64,000 nucleotides of DNA, taken from Acanthosepion esculentum. Lineage: Eukaryota; Mollusca; Cephalopoda; Sepiida; Sepiidae. Made by a program: the position numbers and the translations under genes. A model generated the notes under the pieces. It searched no databases and was not told where the DNA came from. It saw only the letters and a list, made by a program, of their open reading frames with translations. Location of the stretch: assembly GCA_964036315.1 (NCBI GenBank), contig OZ038496.1, forward strand, positions 17,319,033 through 17,383,032, read 5' to 3'. This document shows positions 43,196 to 54,706 of this stretch, in pieces. Position 1 is the stretch's first letter; every line of letters begins with the position of its first letter.

Positions 43196-44535
43196 TTAGA
43201 ACAGACATCACTAATATAGTTGCGTTTTGTATTTGGCTTTGTGGATTTTATAAGCACATTTTTTAACATTGAGGATGACATTTAAAATTGTGGAGATGGC
43301 AATGTGAAACTACTCCACCAGCTTTGCCAAGAAGGTGAAACTTTTCACAAATAAAGAAAAGGAATCTGTTGGCAGTTGTAATCATCTATGTCCAAATGGT
43401 GTTTTCTAGAAAAATTACAAAAAATGTAGCTGCCTGTTTTATGACAATAATTTTTTTTTTTAAATGAGACTCTGTTTTTTAAAATTGATTCTCATACATT
43501 TTTCATGAAAATTATTTTAAACCCAAAAATACTTTTATTAAAACAACAAATATTTCAAGTGTTTGGTCCAATATGTTTTTTTCTATAAAGAATATTTGTA
43601 TAAGCGGTCGGATGTAATAAAGATTGCTGTCCAGTTGATGGAGGACATCATTAAACATAACTCCAGCAAATCTATGCCAATATCTTTATTGAGGTACTTG
43701 AAATGCTTGCCAAGTCCTGGAACTAGGAGAGACTGTACGTGTTCCAACAATATATACTGAAAGAATTCATTAAAAAAACAACTTGTTTCTTTTTAAAATG
43801 ACCAACATGATCTGTTTATTTAATTATTTTATTAAATTTTTCCTTGTTAAATAAAACTTGTTGATATGCTCACTTCTCTCTTCTTGGCTACTGGAAACTT
43901 CAAAAGAAGTGTCTTCATTTGTTGATCCCCTTTTATTGAGAAGTTTATGCCAAGGACACCACTGAAAGTTCATTTGACTCTTTTCTCTATTTCATGCATA
44001 TATAAATTATCCTATATACTCATGTAGAAGCAGGCTTCAAATATAGTGTGACCCATGAAGTTTTTTGTGAAAAACCTTATTTTTTCATATAGTTTGTGTG
44101 TAATGTGACCCCAGAATCTGAGCAATTCTAGTAGGCCTACAGTAGTCAAATACTGCAATACTGTGTATCATCCTGGACATATTTTATAGCAAGTAAATGG
44201 ATTTAATTCTTTTTTTGTACAACTCTCCCCCAAAATGGTGAGAAAAAACTTATCATAAAATATCTGATACAAAGATTTAGATACCGTACTTTTGTTTTAA
44301 TTCATGACTGACTACGGTAGCTACATCGCACTGGGTCTGCCTCCAACATAGTCTAAGTTTCTTCCCTTTTGTTGCTACATGAAGTTATGGTTAGCCAAAG
44401 GTACTGTGTGAATGTAAGCCGACCAGGTAGGTTACAGTCACTGAAAATAAAAAATTTCAACCACCCCAGAAAAAATTTATCTGTGTATAGTACAACCAGT
44501 CAACAAATGCATGATTGTTAACCTCTTTAAAAGAA
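43196..44535. other. No gene recognised
   Basis: AT-rich DNA. A 65-residue plus-strand ORF (43563-43760) ends in RYLKCLPSPGTRRDCTCSNN. It has mixed composition but no domain I recognise, no clear splice sites and no repeat in the window. Confidence 0.4.
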
Positions 44536-44537
44536 AT

Positions 44538-45057
44538 TACTGTAATTACCCATGTATAATACACGTTTTTTTCTAAAAAAATAATAAGCAAAATTAGGGG
44601 GGGGGTATTATGTTTAGCTAGGAAAAAAATCTTTAAAAAATTGCCGTTTCATAGGTCAATTTCAGTTGTGAAATGACTACTGGCCACAAACATATGACAA
44701 TTTGACACTAACATTCGACGATTGTGACCCTATAAGAATGTCACATGCAATCATATGTACCTAACAATACTTACAAATGTAAAATAAAATAAGAATACTG
44801 AATTACGTATGTAAAATAAAATAAGAATTATCATAAAACTAAATTAGAATAATATTATTCTATGTTTAAAACTATGTCTTAATAAAAGTAGGAAACACTG
44901 GCCGTAATGAAATTGGAGATGTAGAGATTACAGGGTTTAATTACCAAGCAAAGGGTGCATATTATGCATGAGTAAAAGCATTTTCTCCACACTTTCAGCA
45001 CAATTTTAGGGGTGCGTATTATGGTCAAAAGCATATAATACATTGGGAAATACTGTA
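44538..45057. mobile_element. MITE-like element, 520 bp
   Basis: Left end TACTGTAATTACCCATGTAT, AATACACG; right end is the complement of TACAGTATTTCCCAATGTAT, TATATGC. Inside, AAAATTAGGGG..GTATTATG occurs near both ends (44592 and 45004) in direct orientation. The interior is AT-rich and non-coding. Superfamily not determined. Confidence 0.65.
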
Positions 45058-45059
45058 CT

Positions 45060-45640
45060 TGTTTAGCATATAAAAACTGACCATAAATACTCACACTTGA
45101 TTATATACCATACACCAATTTTCTTTGCTGCTTTTGCTTCTCACTTGTTTTGTTTAAAACCATATTTATATATAAAATTATCATTACTTTTATATAGTTA
45201 ATCCATGTGTGTGTCTACCAAATATTGGGTAGGGTAAACACCAGCCTCCAATCTAACCAGTTTTTAACCTTAGGTTCCCTTCAAATCAAAGCCAACCTAA
45301 ATCCTCCCAATATTATTGAAGCAATATTATTGAATACAAAACATTGTGCAATCATATCAGTTGATTTGAATTGCCTAACTACAATTTTATTTGTTGAATC
45401 ATTAAAATTGCATACAACATTGTGTTCTCTGTTGAATTTATTTACAAATAAAATATTTTTTTCCTTTTTTAAAGAAAGGCTGACATGCTTTAGAATAAAG
45501 ATGGAATTTAAAATAGTAAAAAGAGATAAAATTAAAAGCAATGCAAAAAAAAAAGGCTTTGAATGTGAAATCAGTAGAAAGTAAATAAATTAAAAAACAT
45601 GTCAAAAATTTCTAGCATAAAAATAGGAAGAAAAACAAAA
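45060..45640. other. No gene recognised
   Basis: AT-rich. Two overlapping ORFs on opposite strands (45207-45584 and 45281-45541) look compositional: lysine- and leucine-rich with no motif. Confidence 0.4.
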
Positions 45641-46010
45641 TGGGAATCCGCCCTCCAAAAATAAATAAAGGTCTGCTACGATCAATGTGGAATAGACTGG
45701 TTGTGATACCTTAATGGCTATGATCAAGATTGGTCCCCTGAGCACTGAACAGTGACTCCTTCATTGAATGAAAAGGCCAGGGGAATCAAGAGATGCTAAG
45801 TCCCTCCCCCATCAACCTAAAAAGGGGGAAGGAATATAAAAGACAGGATTGCAATATATGCCAAGAGGGAAGAGAAGGAAGTAGAGAAAAGGAAATGGTG
45901 GGCAGACAGAGAGAGGGTGGTGATAGGGGAAGGGGAGAGACGGGGGGGAGAGAAATAAGAGAGTGGTAAAAAGAGGGTGAGGGGGAGAGTTTTTTTTTTT
46001 CTTCTTCTTT
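45640..46010 (+). other. Purine-rich block with TATA-like motif
   Basis: The segment is GC-richer than its surroundings. It contains GAATATAAAAGACAGG at 45830-45846, then ~130 bp of A/G-only sequence ending in a T11 run at 45989. It could be part of an LTR or promoter-like region of an unidentified element. No TSD or partner LTR was found. Confidence 0.3.
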
Positions 46011-47275
46011 TTAACACCCATCACTGCCTTTACCAAGGACTGTAACATTATCTATGGAATAGAGCAGGGACAATGGGCTGGGGGTTATAAATGAGCAAAA
46101 AAAAAAATCCAAAAAAAAGAAAAGAAAAAAAGAATTGAAAGTAATAAAAGGAAGAAAACAAAAGAAAAATTCATTTTTTTATCACACTGAAATTCCTCAA
46201 TTGAATCATATACATATATACACCCACGCATACGACTGCAGGGCCATGTCTATTTTAATACATGTGTGCATGCATATGTATGTATATATATATGTATGTA
46301 TGTGTGTGTCGTTTTTAGAAAAGCCTTGAATGTATATTTACCTATGGCAACATGGTAACAATAAAAATGTAATATTTTCCTGGAACAGGCACAATATCAT
46401 TCATCTGTATAATCACATACAAATTTGTATGCAATATGTATATATTGCATTGATGGAGACACATCTATGAAATATATACATACTTTATAGGTGTACAAGA
46501 AGTTGTGTGTGTATTTACATGCATCTATATTAACCACACACACACACGGGCAGCAATTTTTACTTTTATTTATCTAACTGTTATATTCCGTGCTAATAGG
46601 AATATATACTTGAAAAACAAGGTGGATAAAATAAGTAAAGGTTTATTGTAAAAAACAGTACAATAAGAATAATGGTAACAGTTATGCACAAGGTCATCAC
46701 AAGTCAATCCAGTAGTGAGTGCTACTATTGGAAGGTCGGTAGTCCTCGCATAAGTTTGAGTCGTACTCAACAGATCTCAGCTTGTAATATTTACCAACCT
46801 TCCCACAAGGTAGAATGTGGCACAAGGCCGAATTTAATTTCAGGCAATCTGAGCCCATGGGTTTGGCCAAACTTATAATTATTGCCACATGACACAAATA
46901 ATATTCAGTGCATTATTTAAACATATTTGCTATAAATAATCAACAATGTTTTTTTATGGCCATGTATCATTTATAAGTAATACATTTTTTATATAAGTAG
47001 TGAAGTAATCAAAATAAGTGCTAAGTAATTTGTTGCAGTTTTTTCTATCTCATCCCCAATTTCTAAAAGAACCCTTCATTATTTGTGTACCTTCAGATTC
47101 TTGTGCTATATTTTCAATTCAGTGTCCTCTCTCTCACACTCTCTTTCAATGTGTGAGTATGTGTGGAGGATTATTAGAAGACTTTAGATTAATATTAATT
47201 TAAGACAATATGATAATAATAAAATGTCTAATATTTCCATGTATAGGTACAAATATATATATATATATACATTAT
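46011..47275. other. No gene recognised
   Basis: Contains A-rich and TATG/TGTG microsatellites (46275-46305), CA repeats at 46536-46548, and unassigned sequence between 46570 and 46900. ORFs are short and featureless. Confidence 0.4.
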
Positions 47276-47425
47276 CTGTCTATATTTCTGAGATGAGGTA
47301 TTATGTACATTATTTACATTATTCGCACTATTGTCCTCATCTTTGTTGCCATATTTATTACAACGTTTCGGCTGTTGTATGCTCTGGCTTTCTTTAGGTG
47401 GTTGGAATGTCGAACAGGACCTTGC
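47276..47425 (-). mobile_element. Penelope-like terminal repeat fragment
   Basis: On the minus strand: CACCTAAAGAAAGCCAGAGC, ATACAACAGCCGAAACGTTG, TAATAAATATGGCAACAAAG, ATGAGGACAATAGTGCGAAT, AATG. The GCCGAAACG half of the hammerhead-like core is intact, while CTGANGA has become CTAAAGA. It is closely related to 16830-16960 (shared ATCTGTCTATATTTCTGAGA at the outer end). Confidence 0.6.
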
Positions 47426-47850
47426 CAGTTTTTTTTTTAATGAAACCTGTATAAAAGAGGGATTGCTGCCCCAGAACCTGTATACTATTAAGCCATTTTC
47501 AGCACAATTCGTAAAAGATCCATTTCCTTCTGGTTCACTTTTTCATTAATGCCAGCATTTACTCTTTTGATGCCTTAAATCCAATCATAAAAACCCTGCA
47601 GTGTTTAAGACAACTGACAAGGAAGGGGTCAAGCATCCAAAGAAAAGAGCATGTAAATGCTTCTACCTTATTTTATTTGATGCTTATATATGTTGATTGG
47701 ATCACTGATATCATCTCATGACTCTCCCCCACCCCTGCAAGATTATTTTTTTTCAGGGGTGGGACACACCCACTTACTCTGAAGTAAGACTTTCTGTTCA
47801 GTTCAAACAGTTTTCTCTCTTCCTACAAAGAGTAATTGTCCCAACAGTCT
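47426..47850. other. No gene recognised
   Basis: Unassigned sequence with a T9 run and no repeated family. Confidence 0.4.
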
Positions 47851-47854
47851 TTGT

Positions 47855-47930
47855 AAAGGTAGTGGCCGTGAGCAAGAATTGGAGAGTTGAATTTGAATCC
47901 AAACCAGCCTGAAGAGGGGTTGTCATAGTG
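47855..47930 (+). mobile_element. tRNA-SINE tail fragment
   Basis: TTGAATTTGAATCCAAACCA, GCCTGAAGAGGGGTTG corresponds to the tail segment TTCAAACCAGCCTAAAGAGG of the SINE at 48347. Confidence 0.5.
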
Positions 47931-48346
47931 CAGTGCTTCTAAACCTAATCCCCCACCCCCACCCATACACCCTTTTCATCAGAATATCTTTACCCGACCT
48001 TTCCAAGATTGTCGGACTCAAATCTTCATTCTTTTCACTATTAGTACAGATATATTTACATGGATTATTTTTGTAGTGGCAAATCAAGCACAAGAGCTAG
48101 CAGAAAGAAAACCCAGCGTGACCTCTCAGTTGCGCAGACCAATACACATTGTGGGTTATGCTGCTTTGTGGAGTATGAAAGTTAACATTTTGAGTCTACC
48201 AATCTGTGACCCAAAATTCCCCATCCTGAAACCTGAAAATCCACCCCAGAGGGAAATTCTCCACCGATTGAGAAACTCTGGCATAGTGCGTACAAAAATA
48301 CCTAGGTCAGAGGAACACCTGATTTTATTAACTAAAATGTAAGGCT

Positions 48347-48720
48347 TTGCCATTTTGTTATAGAGCGATTTGAATGAGAAATTGGAGAGCCAAGTTCAAA
48401 TTCCAGTTGGGTTCATAGCATTCACTTACATGCAAATACCTTTGGGAAAAGTATAAATCCATCTCTCCTTTTCCCAGATATGGGTAAATACTAGGACTGA
48501 CTTGGCCCTATCGCCTAGGTTGGAATCCAGTGTAGGAGAAGGAAAACTTTCAATTCAAACCAGCCTAAAGAGGGTTGCAATCTGTCAGGCTATCTTGCCC
48601 AAGACACACCACTGCCGCTACAGCTGTAATACATGTGCTGCCCCTACAACTCTAATGGGTTATGGGACTCATAATTGTGAATCTTTGTAAAAGAATGAAA
48701 ATCCATCATTTAAAATCTTA
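48347..48720 (+). mobile_element. tRNA-derived SINE, near full length
   Basis: tRNA-like head (GTTATAGAGCGATTTGAATG... and B-box AAGTTCAAATTCCAG), core CATTCACTTACATGCAAATA, CCTTTGGGAAAAGTATAAAT. The tail runs TTGGAATCCAGTGTAGGAGA, AACCAGCCTAAAGAGGGTTG and GACACACCACTGCCGCTACA. It ends near an AATGAATG-type end at 48755. The head/core match 63795-64000 and the core matches the 5S-tRNA SINE. Confidence 0.8.
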
Positions 48721-48789
48721 GTGCTTTGATAGCCTTTAATAATCGAAAATGAATGATATTTGTGCCTATTTAATAAGAGTAACATTTAG

Positions 48790-49315
48790 TCTTTACTTAG
48801 TATCAGAATAAATTTGGAAAGGTAAACAAAGCCAAGCAAAGAATTAAGAAACAAGAAAATTGCATTAAAGAGAAAGGAAAGAGTACTGAATTGCTATGAA
48901 CTATAGGGCAATGATTGCTGGATAATATCCTCACAGATGAAGAGACTTGAAGCGATAGAAATCTGATTCTACAGAATCTGAGCGTACTATGGACCAAACG
49001 TGAGCAGTTGTGAAATTTTAGAGAAAAGGGAAAGAAAAAGACCCTTATACTTAACATCAGAAAGAGGTGAAATTTTTAGGGCACATCATGAAGAAAGGGG
49101 GCTTGGAAAATTTGATACTCAAAGGATATATTGAAAACAAGAGGGACAGAGGAAAAACACTGCATAACCTAGCTCACAAATGTGTGAACATGCATGGCTG
49201 AACAAGATTTAGGAGAGATAACAAAAAAGCAAAATTTATTAAGAGTTAAAAAGACAGAAAATTGTGGAGAGACATCATTGCTGGCATCCTAGCACATAGA
49301 AGAATGACTATTTAT
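48790..49315 (+). pseudogene. LINE-W remnant, heavily decayed
   Basis: Blocks KRVLNCYEL.G.., KRLEAIEI.FYRI, ILNIRKR..FLGHIMKKGGLENL, ENKRDRGKTLHNL, AEQDLGEITKKQNLLRV are visible after many frameshifts. The same orientation as the copy at 42690. Confidence 0.75.
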
Positions 49316-49339
49316 AACTAAAATACTAATCAATTTGAA

Positions 49340-49435
49340 CACATTCTTCTCTTTCTGTTATGTGCCATGTCCCATCAAGATGTGGGCAATTATGGCTTTC
49401 CACAACTTCCCATCCTTCGTACCTCTATTGTCTCC
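49340..49435 (-). mobile_element. LINE-W 3' end fragment
   Basis: The complement of CTTTCCACAACTTCCCATCC and GTGCCATGTCCCATCAAGAT matches the W C-terminal WRVMIA / HDxxHP..T end. It is oriented against the preceding W copy. Confidence 0.6.
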
Positions 49436-49625
49436 TTGTGTTATGGTGAACTACCAGTGTATTTAAAGTGTTGTTATGAAATAGATCACCATAATGCTTA
49501 TATTGTCTTTTTTGAGATTTCTAGATGTTTCACCAATGTATATTATTTGGCATTTTGTACAAATAATATCTATATTCCTACTACTACTTTTTGTTCCTAT
49601 TCCATTCAGTGTTGACTATATCTTG
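49436..49625. other. Unassigned
   Basis: No recognised feature. The 82-residue ORF at 49367-49615 starts in W antisense sequence. Confidence 0.35.
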
Positions 49626-50070
49626 TATTGTTTTAAATGTAATAGTAAGTCTGATCAGTTCAATAAGGTCATACTGGTAACTGATCTAAAAAAATAACTT
49701 AAATTCTGTTGTTAACTTGGGCAAGAAATTGCTTGTTAATTTTAATCCCTCCAAAACGAAACTCCTTTCCATGATAACCCTTTCTACCTTCCATCAGCAT
49801 GGCTGATGCTAACCTCCAGGAGAGTTATTCATGGCTCATTCTCAGGATATTATACTCTACTGACATGAAGTAGAGAGATTATATTGAATCAATTACTAGG
49901 ACTGCTTCTAGGAAAGTTGGTTCCCTGTTTCATGTTAGACAATTTTTCTTGCCAGAATCTATCTTACATATTTATAAGTCTACCATTCATACTGGCTTTG
50001 AATATTGCTACCACATATGGTTTGGTGCTCCTGCTATATATTTAGAGATCCTTGATAAAATCCAAGAAAA
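49626..50070 (+). mobile_element. LINE-Y palm-to-thumb fragment, fused to W
   Basis: It reads SKSDQFNKVILV, a frame-broken LVNFNPSKTKLLS, LPSAWLMLTSRRV, RASRKVGSLFHVRQFFLPES, YIYKSTIHTGFEYCYHIWFG, APAIYLEILDKIQEN. At 50070 it passes abruptly into W sequence in the same orientation. Confidence 0.8.
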
Positions 50071-50370
50071 TTGAAACAAAAAGGCCACTTATACTTACAA
50101 TTAGAAAGAGATAGTTGAAATTTCTAGGGCAGGTCATGAGGAAAGAGAGCTTGGAAAATTTGATACTCACAGGACATATTGAAAGCAAGAGGGCTGAAGA
50201 AAAGCTGCATACTGAGTTCATATAAGTTGATGGTAGAATGGCAAACAGGAGGAATATAAAAGACATGACAACAGGAATAGGGAGATATAGTAAAAAGACA
50301 AACTTTGCTAAGATCTACAAATGATAAGAAGTTGTGGAGGGTCATGATTGTTTATGTTCTGATGGGATAG
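50071..50370 (+). pseudogene. LINE-W C-terminal remnant
   Basis: Blocks RPLILTIRKR.LKFLGQVMRK, ESLENLILTGHIESKRAEEK, and TKFAKIYK..KLWRVMIV appear after frameshifts. The left junction with Y at 50070 has no recognisable boundary motif. Confidence 0.75.
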
Positions 50371-51418
50371 CATATAAAAATCTTAATCTCATATTTTACA
50401 AGAATTTCCAGTTAATTATTCTAATAGGAAACAGAATTTAAAATTTAGCAAGTAAAACTGATTACAATAAATGTGAGACATGAGATCAAATATTTTGTCA
50501 GTGACTCCTTCACTGCAAGCATCATCAGGTACCCTTCGCTAAGTGACGTATTCTCATGTTGGTGAAAGCAAACTTAAGATGATCATTTCAGACGTATGGT
50601 CCTTCTTTGAATTTTCTGTGTCTCTCTGCCCAATCTGATCATGGACATGACTCGAATGTCTCCTTCATAAAACAAGACAACATTAATCCCTGTTGAATTA
50701 AGTTATAGTGACATGAAGCATGCACTGTAACTCTCCCAGTAGGAGATCCATTTGTCCATCAATTACACCCCTAAAATGGCCAGCTTATTTTCAAACCTCA
50801 AAGTCGGCATTCAATAATCAAATTGATTAGCATTACTTTTCATCCCCTAATTTAATTCATATAAGAAAGTGCTTGAATTTCTATGGAGACTGACAGATAA
50901 GGATCATCAAATAGATTTTAACCAATCAGCTTTCACATTATATCCCTTTTTTCTCAACATATCTTTCTAGATACAGAGACATTTTGCACACACACTTACA
51001 GAAAGTATATTGCATAGAAAAAATCAACATTCCCTACCAAGTGTTCCAAGAAGTCGGAGCTAAGATAAACCTTTTCCAAACAGTCACTTTAATCTGGAAG
51101 TGGAATGAAAGCAATGATGGCACATACCTTGAATCTGTCAGAAAATTTCGGAATGTGGAATTAATAAATACTAAATACTTCAAATATTAAAAGAAAATTT
51201 CTTTTAAAAAAACTTATCTTAGAGCAGAATATAAGAATTTATTTTTGTTACGATGGAATGCGAAAAGAGAGCATGTCACCTTCCTTATGACAAATGTTAA
51301 AAAAAGACACAAACAAATAAGATTCAATTAATACATGAAATTTAAAAGAACAAATATTTACTATAATGAATAAAGACTAAAGGAAAACTTAGCTAATGCC
51401 TTTTCTTTTTGATTTTTT
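50371..51418. other. No gene recognised
   Basis: About 1 kb with no repeat family of this window. A plus-strand 68-residue ORF (50984-51190) reads VFQEVGAKINLFQTVTLIWK with mixed composition. I cannot assign it, and it could be non-coding. Confidence 0.4.
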
Positions 51419-51419
51419 T

Positions 51420-51465
51420 AAAAAATCATTTCACCTGAAGCAAGGAGGAAATTCTACTAGTATAC
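51420..51465 (-). mobile_element. LINE-Y 3' terminus bounding the 93-bp array
   Basis: Complement of CTCCTTGCTTCAGGTGAAAT, GATTTTTTAAAA, the Y family 3' end. It closes a minus-strand Y copy whose ORF end is at 54710-54960. Confidence 0.88.
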
Positions 51466-54400
51466 AGGGGATTACAGAGAGTAAAACAGACAAAGAAGAC
51501 TGAGAATGAGGAGGATTGAGGAAAGGACAAAAGATGAAAGGGAATGCCACTAGTAAGCAGGGGGTTACAGGGAGTGAAAGTGAAAAAGAAGACTGAGAAT
51601 AGGGAGGATTGAGGAAAGGACAAAAGATGAAAGGGAATGCCACTAGTACTCAGGGGGTTACAGGGAGTGAAAGTGAAAGAGAAGACTGAGAATAGGGAGG
51701 ATTGAGGAAAGGACAAAAGATGAAAGGGAATGCCACTAGTAAGCAGGGGGTTACATGGAGTGAAAGTGAAAGAGAAGACTGAGAATAGGGAGGATTGAGG
51801 AAAGGACAAAAGATGAAAGGGAAGGCCACTAGTACGCAGGGGGTTACAGGGAATGAAAGTGAAAGAGAAGACTGAGAATAGGGAGGATTGAGGAAAGGAC
51901 AAAGGATGAAAGGGAAGGCCACTATTACGCAGGGGGTTACATGGAGTGAAAGTGAAAGAGAAGACTGAGAATAGGGAGGATTGAGGAAAGGACAAAAGAT
52001 GAAAGGGAATGCCACTAGTACTCAGGGGGTTACAGGGAGTGAAAGTGAAAGAGAAGACTGAGAATAGGGAGGATTGAGGAAAGGACAAAAGATGAAAGGG
52101 AATGCCACTAGTAAGCAGGGGGTTACATGGAGTGAAAGTGAAAGAGAAGACTGAGAATAGGGAGGATTGAGGAAAGGACAAAAGATGAAAGGGAATGCCA
52201 CTAGTAAGCAGGGGGTTACAGGGAATGAAAGTGAAAGAGAAGACTGAGAATAGGGAGGATTGAGGAAAGGACAAAGGATGAAAGGGAATGCCACTAGTAC
52301 GCAGGGGGTTACATGGAGTGAAAGTGAAAGAGAAGACTGAGAATAGGGAGGATTGAGGAAAGGACAAAAGATGAAAGGGAAGGCCACTAGTACGCAGGGG
52401 GTTACAGGGAATGAAAGTGAAAGAGAAGACTGAGAATAGGGAGGATTGAGGAAAGGACAAAGGATGAAAGGGAAGGCCACTATTACGCAGGGGGTTACAT
52501 GGAGTGAAAGTGAAAGAGAAGACTGAGAATAGGGAGGATTGAGGAAAGGACAAAAGATGAAAGGGAAGGCCACTAGTACGGAGGGGTTTACTGGGAATGA
52601 AAGTGAAAGAGAAGACTGAGAATAGGGAGGATTGAGGAAAGGACAAAAGATGAAAGGGAATGCCACTAGTACTCAGGGGGTTACAGGGAGTGAAAGTGAA
52701 AGAGAAGACTGAGAATAGGGAGGATTGAGGAAAGGACAAAAGATGAAAGGGAATGCCACTAGTCAGCAGGAGGTTACAGGGAGTGAAAGTGAAAGAGAAG
52801 ACTGAGAATAGGGAGGATTGAGGAAAGGACAAAAGATGAAAGGGAAGGCCACTAGTACGGAGGGGTTTACTGGGAATGAAAGTGAAAGAGAAGACTGAGA
52901 ATAGGGAGGATTGAGGAAAGGACAAAAGATGAAAGGGAAGGCCACTAGTATGCAGGGGGTTACAGGGAGTGAAAGTGAAAGAGAAGACTGAGAATAGGGA
53001 GGATTGAGGAAAGGACAAAAGATGAAAGGGAATGCCACTAGTCAGCAGGAGGTTACAGGGAGTGAAAGTGAAAGAGAAGACTGAGAATAGGGAGGATTGA
53101 GGAAAGGACAAAAGATGAAAGGGAAGGCCACTAGTACTCAGGGGGTTACAGGGAGTGAAAGTGAAAGAGAAGACTGAGAATAGGGAGGATTGAGGAAAGG
53201 ACAAATGATGAAAGGGAAGGCCACTAGTACGCAGGGGTTTACTGGGAATGAAAGTGAAAGAGAAGACTGAGAATAGGGAGGATTGAGGAAAGGACAAAGG
53301 ATGAAAGGGAAGGCCACTAGTACGGAGGGGTTTACTGGGAATGAAAGTGAAAGAGAAGACTGAGAATAGGGAGGATTGAGGAAAGGACAAAAGATGAAAG
53401 GGAAGGCCACTAGTACTCAGGGGGTTACAGGGAGTGAAAGTGAAAGAGAAGACTGAGAATAGGGAGGATTGAGGAAAGGACAAAAGATGAAAGGGAAGGC
53501 CACTAGTACGGAGGGGTTTACTGGGAATGAAAGTGAAAGAGAAGACTGAGAATAGGGAGGATTGAGGAAAGGACAAAAGATGAAAGGGAAGGCCACTAGT
53601 ACGCAGGCGGGTTACAGGGAGTGAAAGTGAAAGAGAAGACTGTGAATAGGGAGGATTGAGGAAAGGACAAAAGATGAAAGGGAAGGCCACTAGTACGCAG
53701 GGGGTTATAGGGAGTGAAATTGAAAGAGAAGACTGAGAATAGGGAGGATTGAAGAAAGGACAAAAGATGAAAGGGAAGGCCACTAGTACGCAGGGGGTTA
53801 CAGTGAGTGAAAGTGAATGAGAAGACCGAGAATAGGGAGGATTGAGGAAAGGACCAAAGATGAAAGGGAAGGCCACTAGTACACAGGGGGTTACATGGAG
53901 TGAAAGTGAAAGAGAAGACTGAGAATAGGGAGGATTGAGGAAAGGACAAAGGATGAAAGGGAAGGCCACTAGTACGGAGGGGTTTACTGGGAATGAAAGT
54001 GAAAGAGAAGACTGAGAATAGGGAGGATTGAGGAAAGGACAAAAGATGAAAGGGAAGGCCACTAGTACTCAGGGGGTTACAGGGAGTGAAAGTGAAAGAG
54101 AAGACTGAGAATAGGGAGGATTGAGGAAAGGACAAAAGATGAAAGGGAAGGCCACTAGTACGCAGGGGGTTATAGGGAGTGAAATTGAAAGAGAAGACTG
54201 AGAATAGGGAGGATTGAAGAAAGGACAAAAGATGAAAGGGAAGGCCACTAGTACGCAGGGGGTTACAGTGAGTGAAAGTGAATGAGAAGACCGAGAATAG
54301 GGAGGATTGAGGAAAGGACCAAAGATGAAAGGGAAGGCCACTAGTACACAGGGGGTTACATGGAGTGAAAGTGAAAGAGAAGACTGAGAATAGGGAGGAT

Positions 54401-54706
54401 TGAGGAAAGGACAAATGATGAAAGGGAAGGCCACTAGTACGCAGGGGTTTACTGGGAATGAAAGTGAAAGAGAAGACTGAGAATAGGGAGGATTGAGGAA
54501 AGGACAAAAGATGAAAGGGAAGGCCACTAGTACTCAGGGGGTTACAGGGAGTGAAAGTGAAAGAGAAGACTGAGAATAGGGAGGATTGAAGAAAGGACAA
54601 AAGATGAAAGGGAATGCCACTAGTACTCAGGGGGTTACAGGGAGTGAAAGTGAAAGAGAAGACTGAGAATAGGGAGGATTGTGGAAAGGAAAAAGATGAA
54701 TGGGAT
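51466..54706. repeat. 93-bp tandem array, ~35 copies, in LINE-Y 3' UTR
   Basis: GATGAAAGGGAA recurs every 93 bp from 51533 to 54695 (34 periods). Phase is kept except a 1-bp insertion at ~53606 (GCAGGCGGGTTAC) compensated by a 1-bp loss in the last unit. Monomers carry CCACTAGTACGCAGGGGGTT, ACAGGGAGTGAAAGTGAAAG and vary at a few sites (ACAGGGAG/ACATGGAG/ACTGGGAA/ATAGGGAG). Longer blocks are reiterated: the stretch near 53690-53960 recurs at 54155-54420. Because 93 is divisible by 3, minus-strand frames stay open for 878 and 379 codons. These are not genes. Confidence 0.97.
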
